DNA of 64,000 bases from Kitasatospora azatica KCTC 9699 (GTDB taxonomy: Bacteria > Actinomycetota > Actinomycetes > Streptomycetales > Streptomycetaceae): the NCBI RefSeq assembly GCF_000744785.1, contig NZ_JQMO01000003.1, positions 992,001-1,056,000 of the forward strand, in the 5' to 3' direction. The translations under genes and the position numbers were made by a program. Below the pieces are notes generated by a model. It ran no database searches, was not told where the DNA came from, and saw nothing but the letters and a program-made list of their open reading frames with translations. Shown here in pieces: positions 30,811-39,602 of the stretch. Numbering within the stretch: position 1 is the first letter of the stretch; each line of letters starts with the position of its first letter.

Positions 30811-31209
30811 GTGATCTCCCTGCGCATCCGCGCGGCGCTGGCCGCCGTCGCTCTCGCCTTTCTGACCGTCCCCACACCGGCCCAGGCCGAGCCCGTCGTC
30901 TCGGACTCGCTGCTGAACCTGACCGTGGTGGACACCGGGACCGGCACCCCTCTGGGCCGGGCCGACCTGCTCTGCCATCCCGCCGCCGGCACCCATCCCG
31001 AGGCCCGGGCGGCCTGCGCGGCACTGGATACGGCGGACGGCGAGCTCGACCGGCTCGCCGGGACCCCCGGGGTGCTCTGCTACCAGCTCTACGCGCCGGT
31101 GACCGCCACCGCGGTCGGCAGCTGGGCGGGCCGTCCGGTGCGCTGGGAGAAGACCTTCGGCAACATCTGCGAGCTGCACACCAAGACCGGCCCGGCGTTT
31201 CGGATCTGA
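30811..31209 (+). CDS. Subtilisin inhibitor-like (SSI family) secreted protease inhibitor
   Basis: The 132-residue precursor has a signal peptide (basic start, hydrophobic ALAAVALAFL, cleavage after AQA). The mature part matches SSI: LLCHPAAGTHPEARAACAAL, the reactive loop CYQLYAPV, and RWEKTFGNICEL, with four cysteines for two disulfides. Aligning the loop with SSI (C-P-M-V-Y-D-P) puts Gln92 at P1, where Met, Lys or Arg is usual. GTG at 30811 or 30805 is possible; the ribosome site is weak. It is secreted and may block extracellular serine or metalloproteases. Confidence 0.85.
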   Translation: MISLRIRAALAAVALAFLTVPTPAQAEPVVSDSLLNLTVVDTGTGTPLGRADLLCHPAAGTHPEARAACAALDTADGELDRLAGTPGVLCYQLYAPVTATAVGSWAGRPVRWEKTFGNICELHTKTGPAFRI

Positions 31210-31570
31210 CCCAACGCGGATCCGACCCAGCACGGATCCGACCCAGCACGGTCGGCCGCGCCGACGGGCGGCCCGACAGCCACGCCCGTACGGTGTTGCC
31301 TGGGTCACATCCGAAAATCCGATCTGACGGACCGTCAATTCGACTGACGGTCCGTCAGAGCCCTGTCCAGGCAACGCTGCTGCGATCTGATGGTTCGTCA
31401 GTTTGGCTCACGCTGCGCCCAGTTGGCCCAGTTCGCTGGATTTCCAACCGGGCTAGTATTGATCGGGTTGTTGTGCTCCGGGACGGGGCAGGGCACCCAG
31501 CCGAGCGGATCTCCGCAGGTCAGCAGGGGTCCTGGACCAGCCCGAGTGGGGGTCGAGGGACGAGGACCGT
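31210..31570. other. Intergenic region upstream of the Pls-type gene
   Basis: No gene is seen. The left part has tandem GGATCCGACCCAGCAC-like copies (about 31218-31252). The middle carries three copies of the CTGACGG-type palindrome (31323-31401). TAGTAT at 31454-31459 is a possible -10 box for the downstream synthetase. The start region has only a weak ribosome site. Confidence 0.5.
31323..31401. repeat. Three palindromic CTGAYGG-N2-CGTCA repeats before the Pls-type gene
   Basis: Copies at 31323-31337, 31344-31358 and 31387-31401. The first two are each perfect 13-base palindromes (TGACGG-W-CCGTCA) and together form an inverted repeat. The third has two base changes. They could be an operator cluster or copies of a dispersed repeat. 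Confidence 0.6.
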
Positions 31571-34500
31571 ATGGCTGTCATGACGCAGATCAGCACACCG
31601 GACGACCGGCAGGAGCCGGCCGTCGAGCTCGCGCTGTTCGGCGGCCGCCCGGCGCCACGGCCGCGCACCCTGGTGGAGGTGCTGGCCGCCACCGTCGCCG
31701 CGCACCCCCAGGAACCAGCGCTGGACGACGGCCGCACGGTGCTCAGCTACCGCACGCTCGCCGCCGAGGTGGAGGGGCTGCGCCGCCGGCTCGCCGCCGC
31801 CGGGGTGGGGCGCGGCGACCGGGTCGGCATCCGGGTGCCGTCCGGGACCAACGACCTGTACGTCGGCATCCTGGCCGTGCTGGCCGCCGGCGCCGCCTAC
31901 GTGCCGGTGGACGCGGAGGACCCGCAGGAGCGCGCCGACCTGGTCTTCGGCGAGGCCGCCGTGACCGCCGTGCTCGGCGCCGAGCGGGAGCTGACCGTGC
32001 TGCGCCAGGGCGGCGGCACGGCGGCCGGCCCGACCCCCGAGGACGACGCCTGGATCATCTTCACCTCCGGCTCCACCGGCAAGCCCAAGGGCGTCGCCGT
32101 TACCCACCGCAACGCCGCCGCCTTCGTGGACGCCGAGGCCGCGCTCTTCCTCCAGGAGGAGCCGATCGGCCCGGGCGACCGGGTGATGGCCGGGCTCTCG
32201 GTCGCCTTCGACGCCTCCTGCGAGGAGATGTGGCTGGCCTGGCGCTACGGCGCCTGCTTGGTCCCGGTGCCGCGCTCGCAGGTGCGCGGCGGCGCCGACC
32301 TCGGCCCCTGGCTGGCCGAGCAGGAGATCACCGTGGTCTCCACGGTGCCCACGCTGGCCGCGCTATGGCCGGCCGAGGCGCTCGGCGACGTCCGGCTGCT
32401 GATCTTCGGCGGCGAGGCCTGCCCGCCCGAGCTGATCGAGCGCCTGGTCACCGAGGGCCGCGAGGTGTGGAACACCTACGGCCCGACCGAGGCCACCGTG
32501 GTCGCCTGCGGCGCCCTGCTGGACGGCAACGGACCGGTGCGGATCGGCCTGCCGCTGGACGGCTGGGAGCTGGCCGTGGTGGACGAGGCGGGCGAGCCGG
32601 TCCCGATGGGCGGCAGCGGCCAGCTGGTGATCGGCGGCGTCGGGCTGGCCCGCTACCTGGACCCCGAGAAGGACGCCGAGAAGTACGCGCCGCTGGAGTC
32701 GCTCGGCTGGGAGCGCGCCTACCGCAGCGGCGACCTGGTCAAGGCCGAGCCCCAGGGCCTGCTCTTCCTCGGCCGGGCCGACGAGCAGATCAAACTCGGC
32801 GGCCGCCGGATCGAGCTCGGCGAGGTGGACGCGGCGCTGCAGGCGCTGCCCGGCGTGGCGGGCGCGGCCGCGGCCGTGCGCACCGCGCGCGGCGGCAACC
32901 AGCTGCTGGTCGGCTACCTGGTCACCCAGGACGGCTGGGACCGCGAGACGGCCGTCCAGCGGCTGCGCGCGGAGCTGCCGGCCGCCCTGGTCCCGCTGCT
33001 CGCACCGGTCGCCGAGCTGCCCACCCGCACCTCCGGCAAGGTGGACCGCAACGCGCTGCCCTGGCCGCTGGAACTGCCCGAGGCCACCGGCCCGGTCGAG
33101 CAGCTGTACGGCACCGAGGCCTGGCTGGCCGAGCAGTGGAGCGAGATCCTCGGCGTGACCGTGAGCAGCGCCCGCGAGGACTTCTTCGAGATCGGCGGCG
33201 GCAGCCTGGCCGCCGCCCGGCTGACCACTCTGCTGCGCACCCGCTACCCGGCCGCCGCCGTACTGGACATCTACCAGCAGCCGGTGCTGCGCAAGCTGGC
33301 CCGGCACCTGGAGCGCTCGGCGCAGGGCGACGGCGCGGCGCGCAGCATCGCACCGACCCCGACCCGGGCCAAGCTGGTCCAGCTGCTCCTGCTGCTGCCG
33401 CTGTTCACCCTGACCGGCCTGCGGTGGAGCGTCGGACTGCTGGCCTTCGGCAACCTGCTGCACTGGTTCGGCGCCTACCCGTGGGCGCCGGGCGCCTCCT
33501 GGTGGCTGGTCGGCGCCGGCGCCGCGCTGCTGTTCAGTCCGCCCGGCCGGCTGGCGATCGCCGCCGGCGGGGCCCGGCTGCTGCTGCGCGGTCTCCAGCC
33601 GGGCAGCCACCCGCGCGGCGGCTCGGTGCACCTGCGCCTGTGGGCGGCCGAGCGGCTGGCCGAGGCGAGCGGGGCGACCGGGCTCTCCGGCTCCTGGCTG
33701 ATCCGCTACGGGCGGGCCCTGGGCTGCCGGATCGGGCCCGAGGTGGACCTGCACGCGCTGCCGCCGGTGACCGGGCTGCTGCGGCTGGGCCGCGGCTGCG
33801 CGATCGAGGCCGAGGTGGACCTGTGCGGCTACTGGCTGGACGGCGACCGGCTCGAGATCGGCGCGGTGCGGGTCGGCTCGGGGGCCGTGGTCGGCACCCG
33901 CAGCTCGCTCTTCCCCGGCGCCCGGGTCGGCAAGCGGGCCGAGATCGCGCCCGGCTCCTCGGTCACCGGCCAGGTGCCGACCGGCCAGCGCTGGGGCGGC
34001 GCGCCCGCCGTCAAGCTGGGCCGGGCCGAGCACGGCTGGCCCAAGCAGCGCCCGCCGCACCGGGCCCAGTGGGCCGCCGCGTTCAGCGCCAGCGGCTTCG
34101 GCCTGACCCTGCTGCCGCTGCTGGCCGCACTGCCCGCGCTGCTGCTGGCTGGCTGCTTCGTCGACCCCTCGGACGGGCTCGGCGCGGCGCTGCGCGGCGC
34201 GCTGCTGGCGGTCGTGCCCGCCGCCCTGGTCTTCGGGCTGGTGTACGCGACGTTGCTGGTGCTCGCGGTCCGCTTGCTGAGCCTCGGCCTGCGGGCCGGC
34301 TACCACCCGCTGCACGGGCGGGTCGGCTGGCAGGCCTGGACGGTCAGCCAGCTGATGGACCTGGCCCGGGAGCAGCTCTTCCCGCTCTACGCGGGCCTGG
34401 TCACCCCGGTCTGGCTGCGGCTGCTCGGGATGAAGGTCGGCCGGCGCGCCGAGGTCTCGACGGTGCTGGCGCTGCCCAGCCTGACCACGGTCGGCGACGG

Positions 34501-35440
34501 CGCCTTCCTGGCCGACGACACCCTGATCGCACCCTACGAGCTGGGCGGCGGCTGGCTGCGGGTCGGGAAGGCCGAGATCGGCCGCAAGGCGTTCCTCGGC
34601 AACTCCGGGATGACCGCGCCCGGCCGCGCGGTGCCCGACCGGGGCTTGGTCGGGGTGCTCTCGGCCACCCCGAAGAAGGCCAAGAAGGGCAGCTCCTACC
34701 TGGGACTGCCGCCGATGAAGCTGCCGCGCGCGGCCGAGGGCGGCGACCAGAGCCTGACCTACGAGCCGCCGACCCGGCTGCTCTGGGCGCGCGGGCTGGT
34801 GGAGCTGGCCAGGCTGGTGCCGGTGTTCTGCTCGGTGGCGCTGGCGGTGCTGACCGTCGCGGCACTGGCCGCGCTCTCCTCCCCGCTGCTGATGGCGCTG
34901 CTCGGCGGGGTGCTGCTGCTGTCGGCCGGGCTGCTGGCCTGCGTGGTGTCGGTGGCGGCGAAGTGGCTGCTGGTCGGCCGGTTCCGGGCGGTCGAGCACC
35001 CGCTGTGGAGCAGCTTCGTCTGGCGCAACGAGCTGGCCGACACCTTCGTCGAGGTGCTGGCGGTCCCGTGGCTGGTCGGCGCGGTGCCGGGGACTCCGGT
35101 GCTGGTGCTCTGGCTGCGCGCGCTGGGTGCCCGGATCGGGCGCGGCGTGTGGTGCGAGAGCTACTGGCTGCCCGAGGCGGACCTGGTGACCCTCGGCGAC
35201 GGGGTCACCGTGAACCGTGGCTGTGTGCTGCAGACCCACCTCTTTCACGACCGGATCATGCGCATGGATAGTGTGGTCCTCCGCGAGGGCGCCACCCTGG
35301 GCCCGGGCGGGATCGTGCTGCCCGGCAGCACCGTCGGGGCCCGCAGCACGCTCGGGCCGGCCTCGCTGGTGATGCGCGCCGAGTCCGTCCCGGCGGACTC
35401 CCGCTGGCTGGGCAACCCGATCGAGGCCTGGCAAGCGTGA
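31571..35440 (+). CDS. Pls-type NRPS (epsilon-poly-L-lysine synthetase-like)
   Basis: This 1289-residue membrane NRPS has an adenylation domain (about 30-500: IIFTSGSTGKPKGVAVTH, FDASCEEMWLAWRYG, NTYGPTEATVV, TSGKVDRNAL) and a carrier (Ser near 545 in GGGSLAAA). From about residue 600 there are three pairs of transmembrane helices separated by soluble domains, the last ending in hexapeptide-like repeats. That is the Pls layout of A-T-(TM pair-C-like) x3, and Pls is about 1319 residues long. Such enzymes join one amino acid repeatedly through its side-chain amine, giving a polymer. My by-eye code is D-A-E-S-I-G-T-V-V-K, an acidic pocket residue suiting a basic amino acid. It is followed by an overlapping M1 peptidase. 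Confidence 0.88.
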   Translation: MAVMTQISTPDDRQEPAVELALFGGRPAPRPRTLVEVLAATVAAHPQEPALDDGRTVLSYRTLAAEVEGLRRRLAAAGVGRGDRVGIRVPSGTNDLYVGILAVLAAGAAYVPVDAEDPQERADLVFGEAAVTAVLGAERELTVLRQGGGTAAGPTPEDDAWIIFTSGSTGKPKGVAVTHRNAAAFVDAEAALFLQEEPIGPGDRVMAGLSVAFDASCEEMWLAWRYGACLVPVPRSQVRGGADLGPWLAEQEITVVSTVPTLAALWPAEALGDVRLLIFGGEACPPELIERLVTEGREVWNTYGPTEATVVACGALLDGNGPVRIGLPLDGWELAVVDEAGEPVPMGGSGQLVIGGVGLARYLDPEKDAEKYAPLESLGWERAYRSGDLVKAEPQGLLFLGRADEQIKLGGRRIELGEVDAALQALPGVAGAAAAVRTARGGNQLLVGYLVTQDGWDRETAVQRLRAELPAALVPLLAPVAELPTRTSGKVDRNALPWPLELPEATGPVEQLYGTEAWLAEQWSEILGVTVSSAREDFFEIGGGSLAAARLTTLLRTRYPAAAVLDIYQQPVLRKLARHLERSAQGDGAARSIAPTPTRAKLVQLLLLLPLFTLTGLRWSVGLLAFGNLLHWFGAYPWAPGASWWLVGAGAALLFSPPGRLAIAAGGARLLLRGLQPGSHPRGGSVHLRLWAAERLAEASGATGLSGSWLIRYGRALGCRIGPEVDLHALPPVTGLLRLGRGCAIEAEVDLCGYWLDGDRLEIGAVRVGSGAVVGTRSSLFPGARVGKRAEIAPGSSVTGQVPTGQRWGGAPAVKLGRAEHGWPKQRPPHRAQWAAAFSASGFGLTLLPLLAALPALLLAGCFVDPSDGLGAALRGALLAVVPAALVFGLVYATLLVLAVRLLSLGLRAGYHPLHGRVGWQAWTVSQLMDLAREQLFPLYAGLVTPVWLRLLGMKVGRRAEVSTVLALPSLTTVGDGAFLADDTLIAPYELGGGWLRVGKAEIGRKAFLGNSGMTAPGRAVPDRGLVGVLSATPKKAKKGSSYLGLPPMKLPRAAEGGDQSLTYEPPTRLLWARGLVELARLVPVFCSVALAVLTVAALAALSSPLLMALLGGVLLLSAGLLACVVSVAAKWLLVGRFRAVEHPLWSSFVWRNELADTFVEVLAVPWLVGAVPGTPVLVLWLRALGARIGRGVWCESYWLPEADLVTLGDGVTVNRGCVLQTHLFHDRIMRMDSVVLREGATLGPGGIVLPGSTVGARSTLGPASLVMRAESVPADSRWLGNPIEAWQA

Positions 35441-36777
35441 CCCAAGGAGTGGACCACCCGGTGAGCCCCAAGCAGGCCGATCCGTACTTCCCGAACAACG
35501 GCGACCCCCGGTACCGAGTCCACCGTTACGAACTGACCCTCGACTACCGTCCGGGGCCCAACCGGCTCGCCGGCACCGCCCGGATCAGCGCGCTGGCCGG
35601 CCCCGAGGTGCTGCGCGAGTTCGCCCTCGACCTGGCCGAGTTCCGGATCGGCCGGGTGCTGGTGGACGGCAAGGCCGCGCACTACACCCACCGCGGCGCC
35701 AAGCTGCGGATCAAGCCCGCCAAGCCGCTGGCCGTCGGTGCGGCCTTCACGGTCGAGGTGCACTACAGCGGCAATCCGCGCCCGGTCCGCAGCCAGTGGG
35801 GCGGCCTGGGGTGGGAGGAGCTGACGGACGGTGCCCTGGTGGCCAGTCAGCCGGTCGGTGCGCCCTCCTGGTTCCCGTGCAACGACCGGCCCGCAGACAA
35901 GGCCGCCTACCAGATCTCGATCACCACGCCCTCGCTCTACCAGGTGGTGACGGGTGGTCGGCTGCTCACCAGGACCACCCGGGCGAGCAGCACCACCTGG
36001 GTCTACGAGCAGTCCGCGCCGACCCCGAGCTACCTGGTCGGGGTGGCGATAGCGCCGTTGGAGAAGGTCCTGCTGGTCGACGCCGAACCGGGCGCCGTCC
36101 CGCAGACCGGTTATGTCCCCGCCGAGCTGGTGCCGCGCTTCGCAGGCGACTTCGGACGGCAGCCGCAGATGCTGCGGCTCTTCGAGGAGCTCTTCGGCCC
36201 CTACCCGTTCGGCGAGTACGCGGTGGTGATCGCCGAGGAGGAGCTGGACGTCCCGGTCGAGGCCCAGGGCATGGCGGTCTTCGGCACCAACCACGTGGAC
36301 GGTGTGCGCGGCTCCGAGCGGCTGGTCGCCCACGAGTTGGCGCACCAGTGGTTCGGCAACAGCCTGACCATCGCCGACTGGCGGCACATCTGGCTCAACG
36401 AGGGCTTCGCCAAGTTCGCCGAGTGGATCTGGTCCGAGCGCTCGGGCGGCCGCAGCATCGCCGCGCACGCCGCCGAGGCGCACCGCAAACTGGCCGCCCT
36501 CCCGCAGGACCTCCGCCTCGCCGACCCCGGCCGCAAGCTGATGTTCGACGACCGGCTGTACGAGCGCGGCGGCCTGACCGTCTACGCCCTCTACCGGGCG
36601 CTCAGCGCGCCGATGTTCCTGCGGATGCTGCGGGACTGGACGACCGGCCGCCGCCACGGGGTGGTGACGACGGCCGACTTCATGGCGCACGCCCAGCGCT
36701 ACACGGCTCCCGGGCAGTCCCTGGTGGAGTTGTTCGACGCCTGGCTGTACCAGGGGGAGCTGCCGCAGCTGCCGTAA
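35437..36777 (+). CDS. M1 family zinc metallopeptidase (Pld-like, possible polymer-degrading enzyme)
   Basis: The 446-residue M1 peptidase carries the zinc site VAHELAHQWFGN with the third ligand in NEGFAKFAEW. The exopeptidase motif GAMEN, normally ~30-35 residues before it, reads AQGMAVF, so its substrate end is atypical. In S. albulus an M1-type enzyme (Pld) encoded next to pls degrades epsilon-poly-lysine. Here the GTG start overlaps the synthetase stop (GTGA), so the two are coupled. A second start at 35461 follows AAGGAG and is also plausible. No signal peptide is seen. Polymer degradation is inferred from context. Confidence 0.82.
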   Translation: MTQGVDHPVSPKQADPYFPNNGDPRYRVHRYELTLDYRPGPNRLAGTARISALAGPEVLREFALDLAEFRIGRVLVDGKAAHYTHRGAKLRIKPAKPLAVGAAFTVEVHYSGNPRPVRSQWGGLGWEELTDGALVASQPVGAPSWFPCNDRPADKAAYQISITTPSLYQVVTGGRLLTRTTRASSTTWVYEQSAPTPSYLVGVAIAPLEKVLLVDAEPGAVPQTGYVPAELVPRFAGDFGRQPQMLRLFEELFGPYPFGEYAVVIAEEELDVPVEAQGMAVFGTNHVDGVRGSERLVAHELAHQWFGNSLTIADWRHIWLNEGFAKFAEWIWSERSGGRSIAAHAAEAHRKLAALPQDLRLADPGRKLMFDDRLYERGGLTVYALYRALSAPMFLRMLRDWTTGRRHGVVTTADFMAHAQRYTAPGQSLVELFDAWLYQGELPQLP

Positions 36778-36859
36778 GCGCGGGGTAAGTCGGCGGTAAG
36801 GGCGGGGGCGGATCGTCCTCGGTGGGGGCGAGAGGCGCTCCCACCGACTGGAGGACTCC

Positions 36860-37267
36860 ATGCGCATTCCTCGCACTGCGGCCAAGATCGGCGCCGCCCT
36901 CGCCATCGCGGCTTCGGCCGCCACCCTGACCAGCGCGCCCGCGCACGCGGCGAGCGGCTGGGTCTGCCGCGACGCGGTGCCCAACGTGGGCCCGCTCCAC
37001 CTGTCCGTCCAGCCCTGCATGGTCATCTACTCCGACCACGTCACCGGCGTGACCATCCTGAGCGGCAGCGGGTCCGGCAGCGTGCGCGCGATGGTCGGCC
37101 TGAACCACGTGTACTCGTTCTACCGGATCGAGACCGACAGCTGGACCCCTGGCTCGGAGGACCCGTTCTACAACGTGTCCCACGGCAACTCGTACAACAT
37201 CTCGGGCGGCTACTACTACGGCGGCGCCGAGTACGGCGACATCCAGAGCCCGGTCGTCAACTACTGA
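36860..37267 (+). CDS. Small secreted protein of unknown function
   Basis: The 135-residue precursor has a clear signal peptide (RIPRTAAK, then ALAIAASAATLTS, cleavage after AHA). The mature part is about 105 residues, with two cysteines (WVC and QPC) and a Tyr/Gly-rich tail (GGYYYGGAEYG). I do not recognise the family. GGAGG precedes the ATG. It follows the peptidase by about 80 bases in the same direction. A role with the polymer unit is possible but unsupported. Confidence 0.75.
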   Translation: MRIPRTAAKIGAALAIAASAATLTSAPAHAASGWVCRDAVPNVGPLHLSVQPCMVIYSDHVTGVTILSGSGSGSVRAMVGLNHVYSFYRIETDSWTPGSEDPFYNVSHGNSYNISGGYYYGGAEYGDIQSPVVNY

Positions 37268-37317
37268 CCCGCCGGGACGGGAGCCCGCGGCGGCCCGCAT
37301 CCGCCGCCGCGGGCCGC

Positions 37318-38091
37318 TCACGGCTGGTACGGCGGGGTCAGGCCCCAGCCCCAGCGGGGCATCGGGGTCTGCACCACGCGCTCGGCGCCGGGCGCGGAGA
37401 ACATCTTGGCCATCCGGGTGCCCCACTCCAGGTACCCGGTGAAGGCGGCCCGGAACTCCGGGTCGTCCGGCAGGCCGACCTGGTCGGCGGTGTCCTGGAG
37501 CAGTGCCACCCAGCGGCGGCGCTGCTGCTCCGTCAGATTGCGGCCCAGGTGGCGGGAGACCATGTGCGGGTGTCCGCCGCGCTCGGCGGAGTAGGCCGGC
37601 GGGCCGCCGAAGACCTCGCCGAGGAAGAGCGCGACGTGCTGCGGGTGCTCGTCGTCCATGCCGGCGAAGACCGGGGCGAGGATCTCGTCCTTGGCCACCT
37701 GCGCGTAGAAGGCACTGGTGAGCCGGGCCAGCGCCGGGGCGCCGCCCAGGTACTCGTAGAGGGTGGGCGGTTCGCCCCGGCCGGGGCCGCTGCCCTGGAT
37801 GCCGGTGTCGGCGTAGTGGCGCATCTCCTGGATCGCGCCGACATAGGGTTTGATCGCCGCGAAGAACTCGGCGAACTGGGTGGAGCGGCGGAAGCCCTCC
37901 AAGTGGTCGTGGACCGAGGTCCAGCGGATCCGAAGGATGTACGAGCCGGGCTCGTCCACGCTCTCGGTGAGCTCGTAGTCCACGCAGTGGGGCGAGGCGG
38001 CCAGCGGGACGGCGGCGCGGCGGTAGGCGGCCGTGAACTCCTCGCGGTCGCTCTCCGCGATCTGGTAGCGGATGTACTCGACAGTTGTCAT
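37318..38091 (-). CDS. Fusion of antibiotic-biosynthesis-monooxygenase (ABM) domain and truncated hemoglobin
   Basis: The 257-residue protein has an N-terminal ABM fold (about 1-95: VEYIRYQIAESDREEF, YILRIRWTSVHDH). A group II-type truncated globin follows (about 108-235: YEYLGGAPALARLTSAFYAQ, FGGPPAYSAERGGHPHMVSRHLG) with its heme His region. The fusion may couple oxygen or NO handling to an oxygenase-like domain. It lies 18 bases after the TMEM175-like gene, so the two form an operon. Function is not established by sequence. Confidence 0.85.
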   Translation of the reverse strand: MTTVEYIRYQIAESDREEFTAAYRRAAVPLAASPHCVDYELTESVDEPGSYILRIRWTSVHDHLEGFRRSTQFAEFFAAIKPYVGAIQEMRHYADTGIQGSGPGRGEPPTLYEYLGGAPALARLTSAFYAQVAKDEILAPVFAGMDDEHPQHVALFLGEVFGGPPAYSAERGGHPHMVSRHLGRNLTEQQRRRWVALLQDTADQVGLPDDPEFRAAFTGYLEWGTRMAKMFSAPGAERVVQTPMPRWGWGLTPPYQP

Positions 38092-38109
38092 GGCAGCTAT
38101 GATGCTCCG

Positions 38110-38775
38110 TCAGAACCTGTTCAGCGGGCGGACTTTCGGGGCGATCGCGGAATTGAGCTGTAGGAGAACGAGCACCGCCACGCTGAGGTAGGTGCTGATC
38201 GCACCGAGCAGCACCGCTCCCGCGTAGAGCTGCTGGGCGACCACGATCCGCCGCCGGGCGGCCGCCACCGTCCCGGTCGGCGCGTCGGCCCGGACCAGGC
38301 CGGCCGAGTCCGCGTAGCGCAGTCCGGCGAGCAGCAGCAGGCCGAGCACCAGCAGGTGCAGCCAGTAGACCAGCAGCGCGACCCGGTACGCCTCGTACTC
38401 GGCGAGCAGTGCGGTGGAGAACGGCATCAGTGAGATCAGCCCGAGGAACGCCAGGTGGATCCAGGTGAGTTGGCGGTCGCTGCGGGCGAAGTGGTCCAAC
38501 TGGGTCTGCTGGCCCATCCAGAACATGCCCAGGGTCAGGAAGCCGAGCAGGAAGATCCCCAATCGCGGCGCCAGGTGCAGCAGTTCGCGGGCGAGTTGGC
38601 CCTCGCCGTGCAGCGCGTCGGCCGACCAGAGGGGCTGGCCGCCGTGCACCGCCGCCAGCTGCGGCACGTGCAGGTCCAGCACCAGCAGGGTCATCGCGAC
38701 GGCGAAGATCCCGTCGCTGATCGCGGCCAGCCGGTGCAGACTGCCGCCCGCTATCCGGTGGTACGTCGTGGTCAT
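38110..38775 (-). CDS. TMEM175-like (DUF1211) potassium channel family protein
   Basis: The 221-residue membrane protein has the family signature RLAAISDGIFAVAMTLLVLDL on its first helix and about six hydrophobic segments. Bacterial TMEM175 proteins conduct potassium. ATG at 38775 has GGGGGAGAGG upstream. Co-transcribed with the ABM-globin gene, and divergent to the MBL-fold gene, with only 65 bases between starts. Confidence 0.85.
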   Translation of the reverse strand: MTTTYHRIAGGSLHRLAAISDGIFAVAMTLLVLDLHVPQLAAVHGGQPLWSADALHGEGQLARELLHLAPRLGIFLLGFLTLGMFWMGQQTQLDHFARSDRQLTWIHLAFLGLISLMPFSTALLAEYEAYRVALLVYWLHLLVLGLLLLAGLRYADSAGLVRADAPTGTVAAARRRIVVAQQLYAGAVLLGAISTYLSVAVLVLLQLNSAIAPKVRPLNRF

Positions 38776-38840
38776 TCGCGTGCCCTCTCCCCCGGTGGAA
38801 TACTCGTTGATCACGTTCCAACGGGGAGGATGATACGAAG

Positions 38841-39602
38841 ATGAACCGTTTCACGGTGCATTACATCGGCGGTCCGACGGCGGTGCTGGAGTTGGACGGG
38901 GTGCGGTTCCTGACCGATCCGACCTTCGACGCGCCGGGCGAGTACCCGCGCGGGAACCGGGTCCTGACCAAGACCGCAGGGCCGGCGTTGACGGCGGATC
39001 AGGTCGGTCCGGTGGACGCCGTACTGCTCTCGCACGACCAGCACCCGGACAACCTGGACCGCGCCGGGTCGGCGTACCTGGTCGGCGCGCCGGTGGTGCT
39101 GAGCACCGGCGCCGCCGCCGAGCGGCTCGGCGGGACGGTTCGGGCGCTGGCGAACTGGGCGAGCGTGGAGGTCGGCGGGGTGCGGGTGACCGGGGTGCCC
39201 GCGCAGCACGGTCCGGACGGCAGCGAGCACTTGGTGGGCGAGGTGACCGGGTTCGTGCTGCAGGGCTCCGGGCTGCCGCGGGTGTACGTGAGCGGGGACA
39301 ACGCCTCGCTGGAGGTGGTCCGCGAGGTGCTCGACCGGATCGGCCCGATCGATGTCGCGGTGCTCTTCGCGGGCGCCGCCCGGATCCCGGTGATCGACGG
39401 GCAGCTGACGCTGACCAGCGAGGACGCCGCCGAGGCCGCCTCGATCCTGGGCGCCCGGCACGTGGTCCCGCTGCACTTCGAGCACTGGGGCCACTTCACC
39501 GAGGGCGCCGACACGCTGGTCGAGGCCTTCGAGAAGTCGCCTGCCCGGCTTCACCTGCCCAAGCCGGGCGAGCGGATCGAACTCGGCGGCGAGTTCAGCT
39601 AG
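38841..39602 (+). CDS. MBL-fold metallo-hydrolase (UlaG-like)
   Basis: This 253-residue metallo-beta-lactamase-fold protein has the motif LLSHDQHPDNLD, where the usual HxHxDH has Gln as an intervening residue. Later ligands are in AQHGPDG, YVSGDNAS and PLHFEHWGHF. It resembles UlaG-type hydrolases; the substrate is unknown. GGGGAGGA lies about 10 bases before the ATG. Its end overlaps the end of the convergent SMC-like gene by 8 bases, exactly where a fourth gene of a Wadjet-type operon would be expected. Confidence 0.88.
   Translation: MNRFTVHYIGGPTAVLELDGVRFLTDPTFDAPGEYPRGNRVLTKTAGPALTADQVGPVDAVLLSHDQHPDNLDRAGSAYLVGAPVVLSTGAAAERLGGTVRALANWASVEVGGVRVTGVPAQHGPDGSEHLVGEVTGFVLQGSGLPRVYVSGDNASLEVVREVLDRIGPIDVAVLFAGAARIPVIDGQLTLTSEDAAEAASILGARHVVPLHFEHWGHFTEGADTLVEAFEKSPARLHLPKPGERIELGGEFS

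Noticed and set aside
31390..35271. Long open frames in alternative phases over the Pls-type gene
   Set aside because: Low-complexity Arg/Pro/Ala-rich translations; the recognised protein is in the frame starting at 31571.
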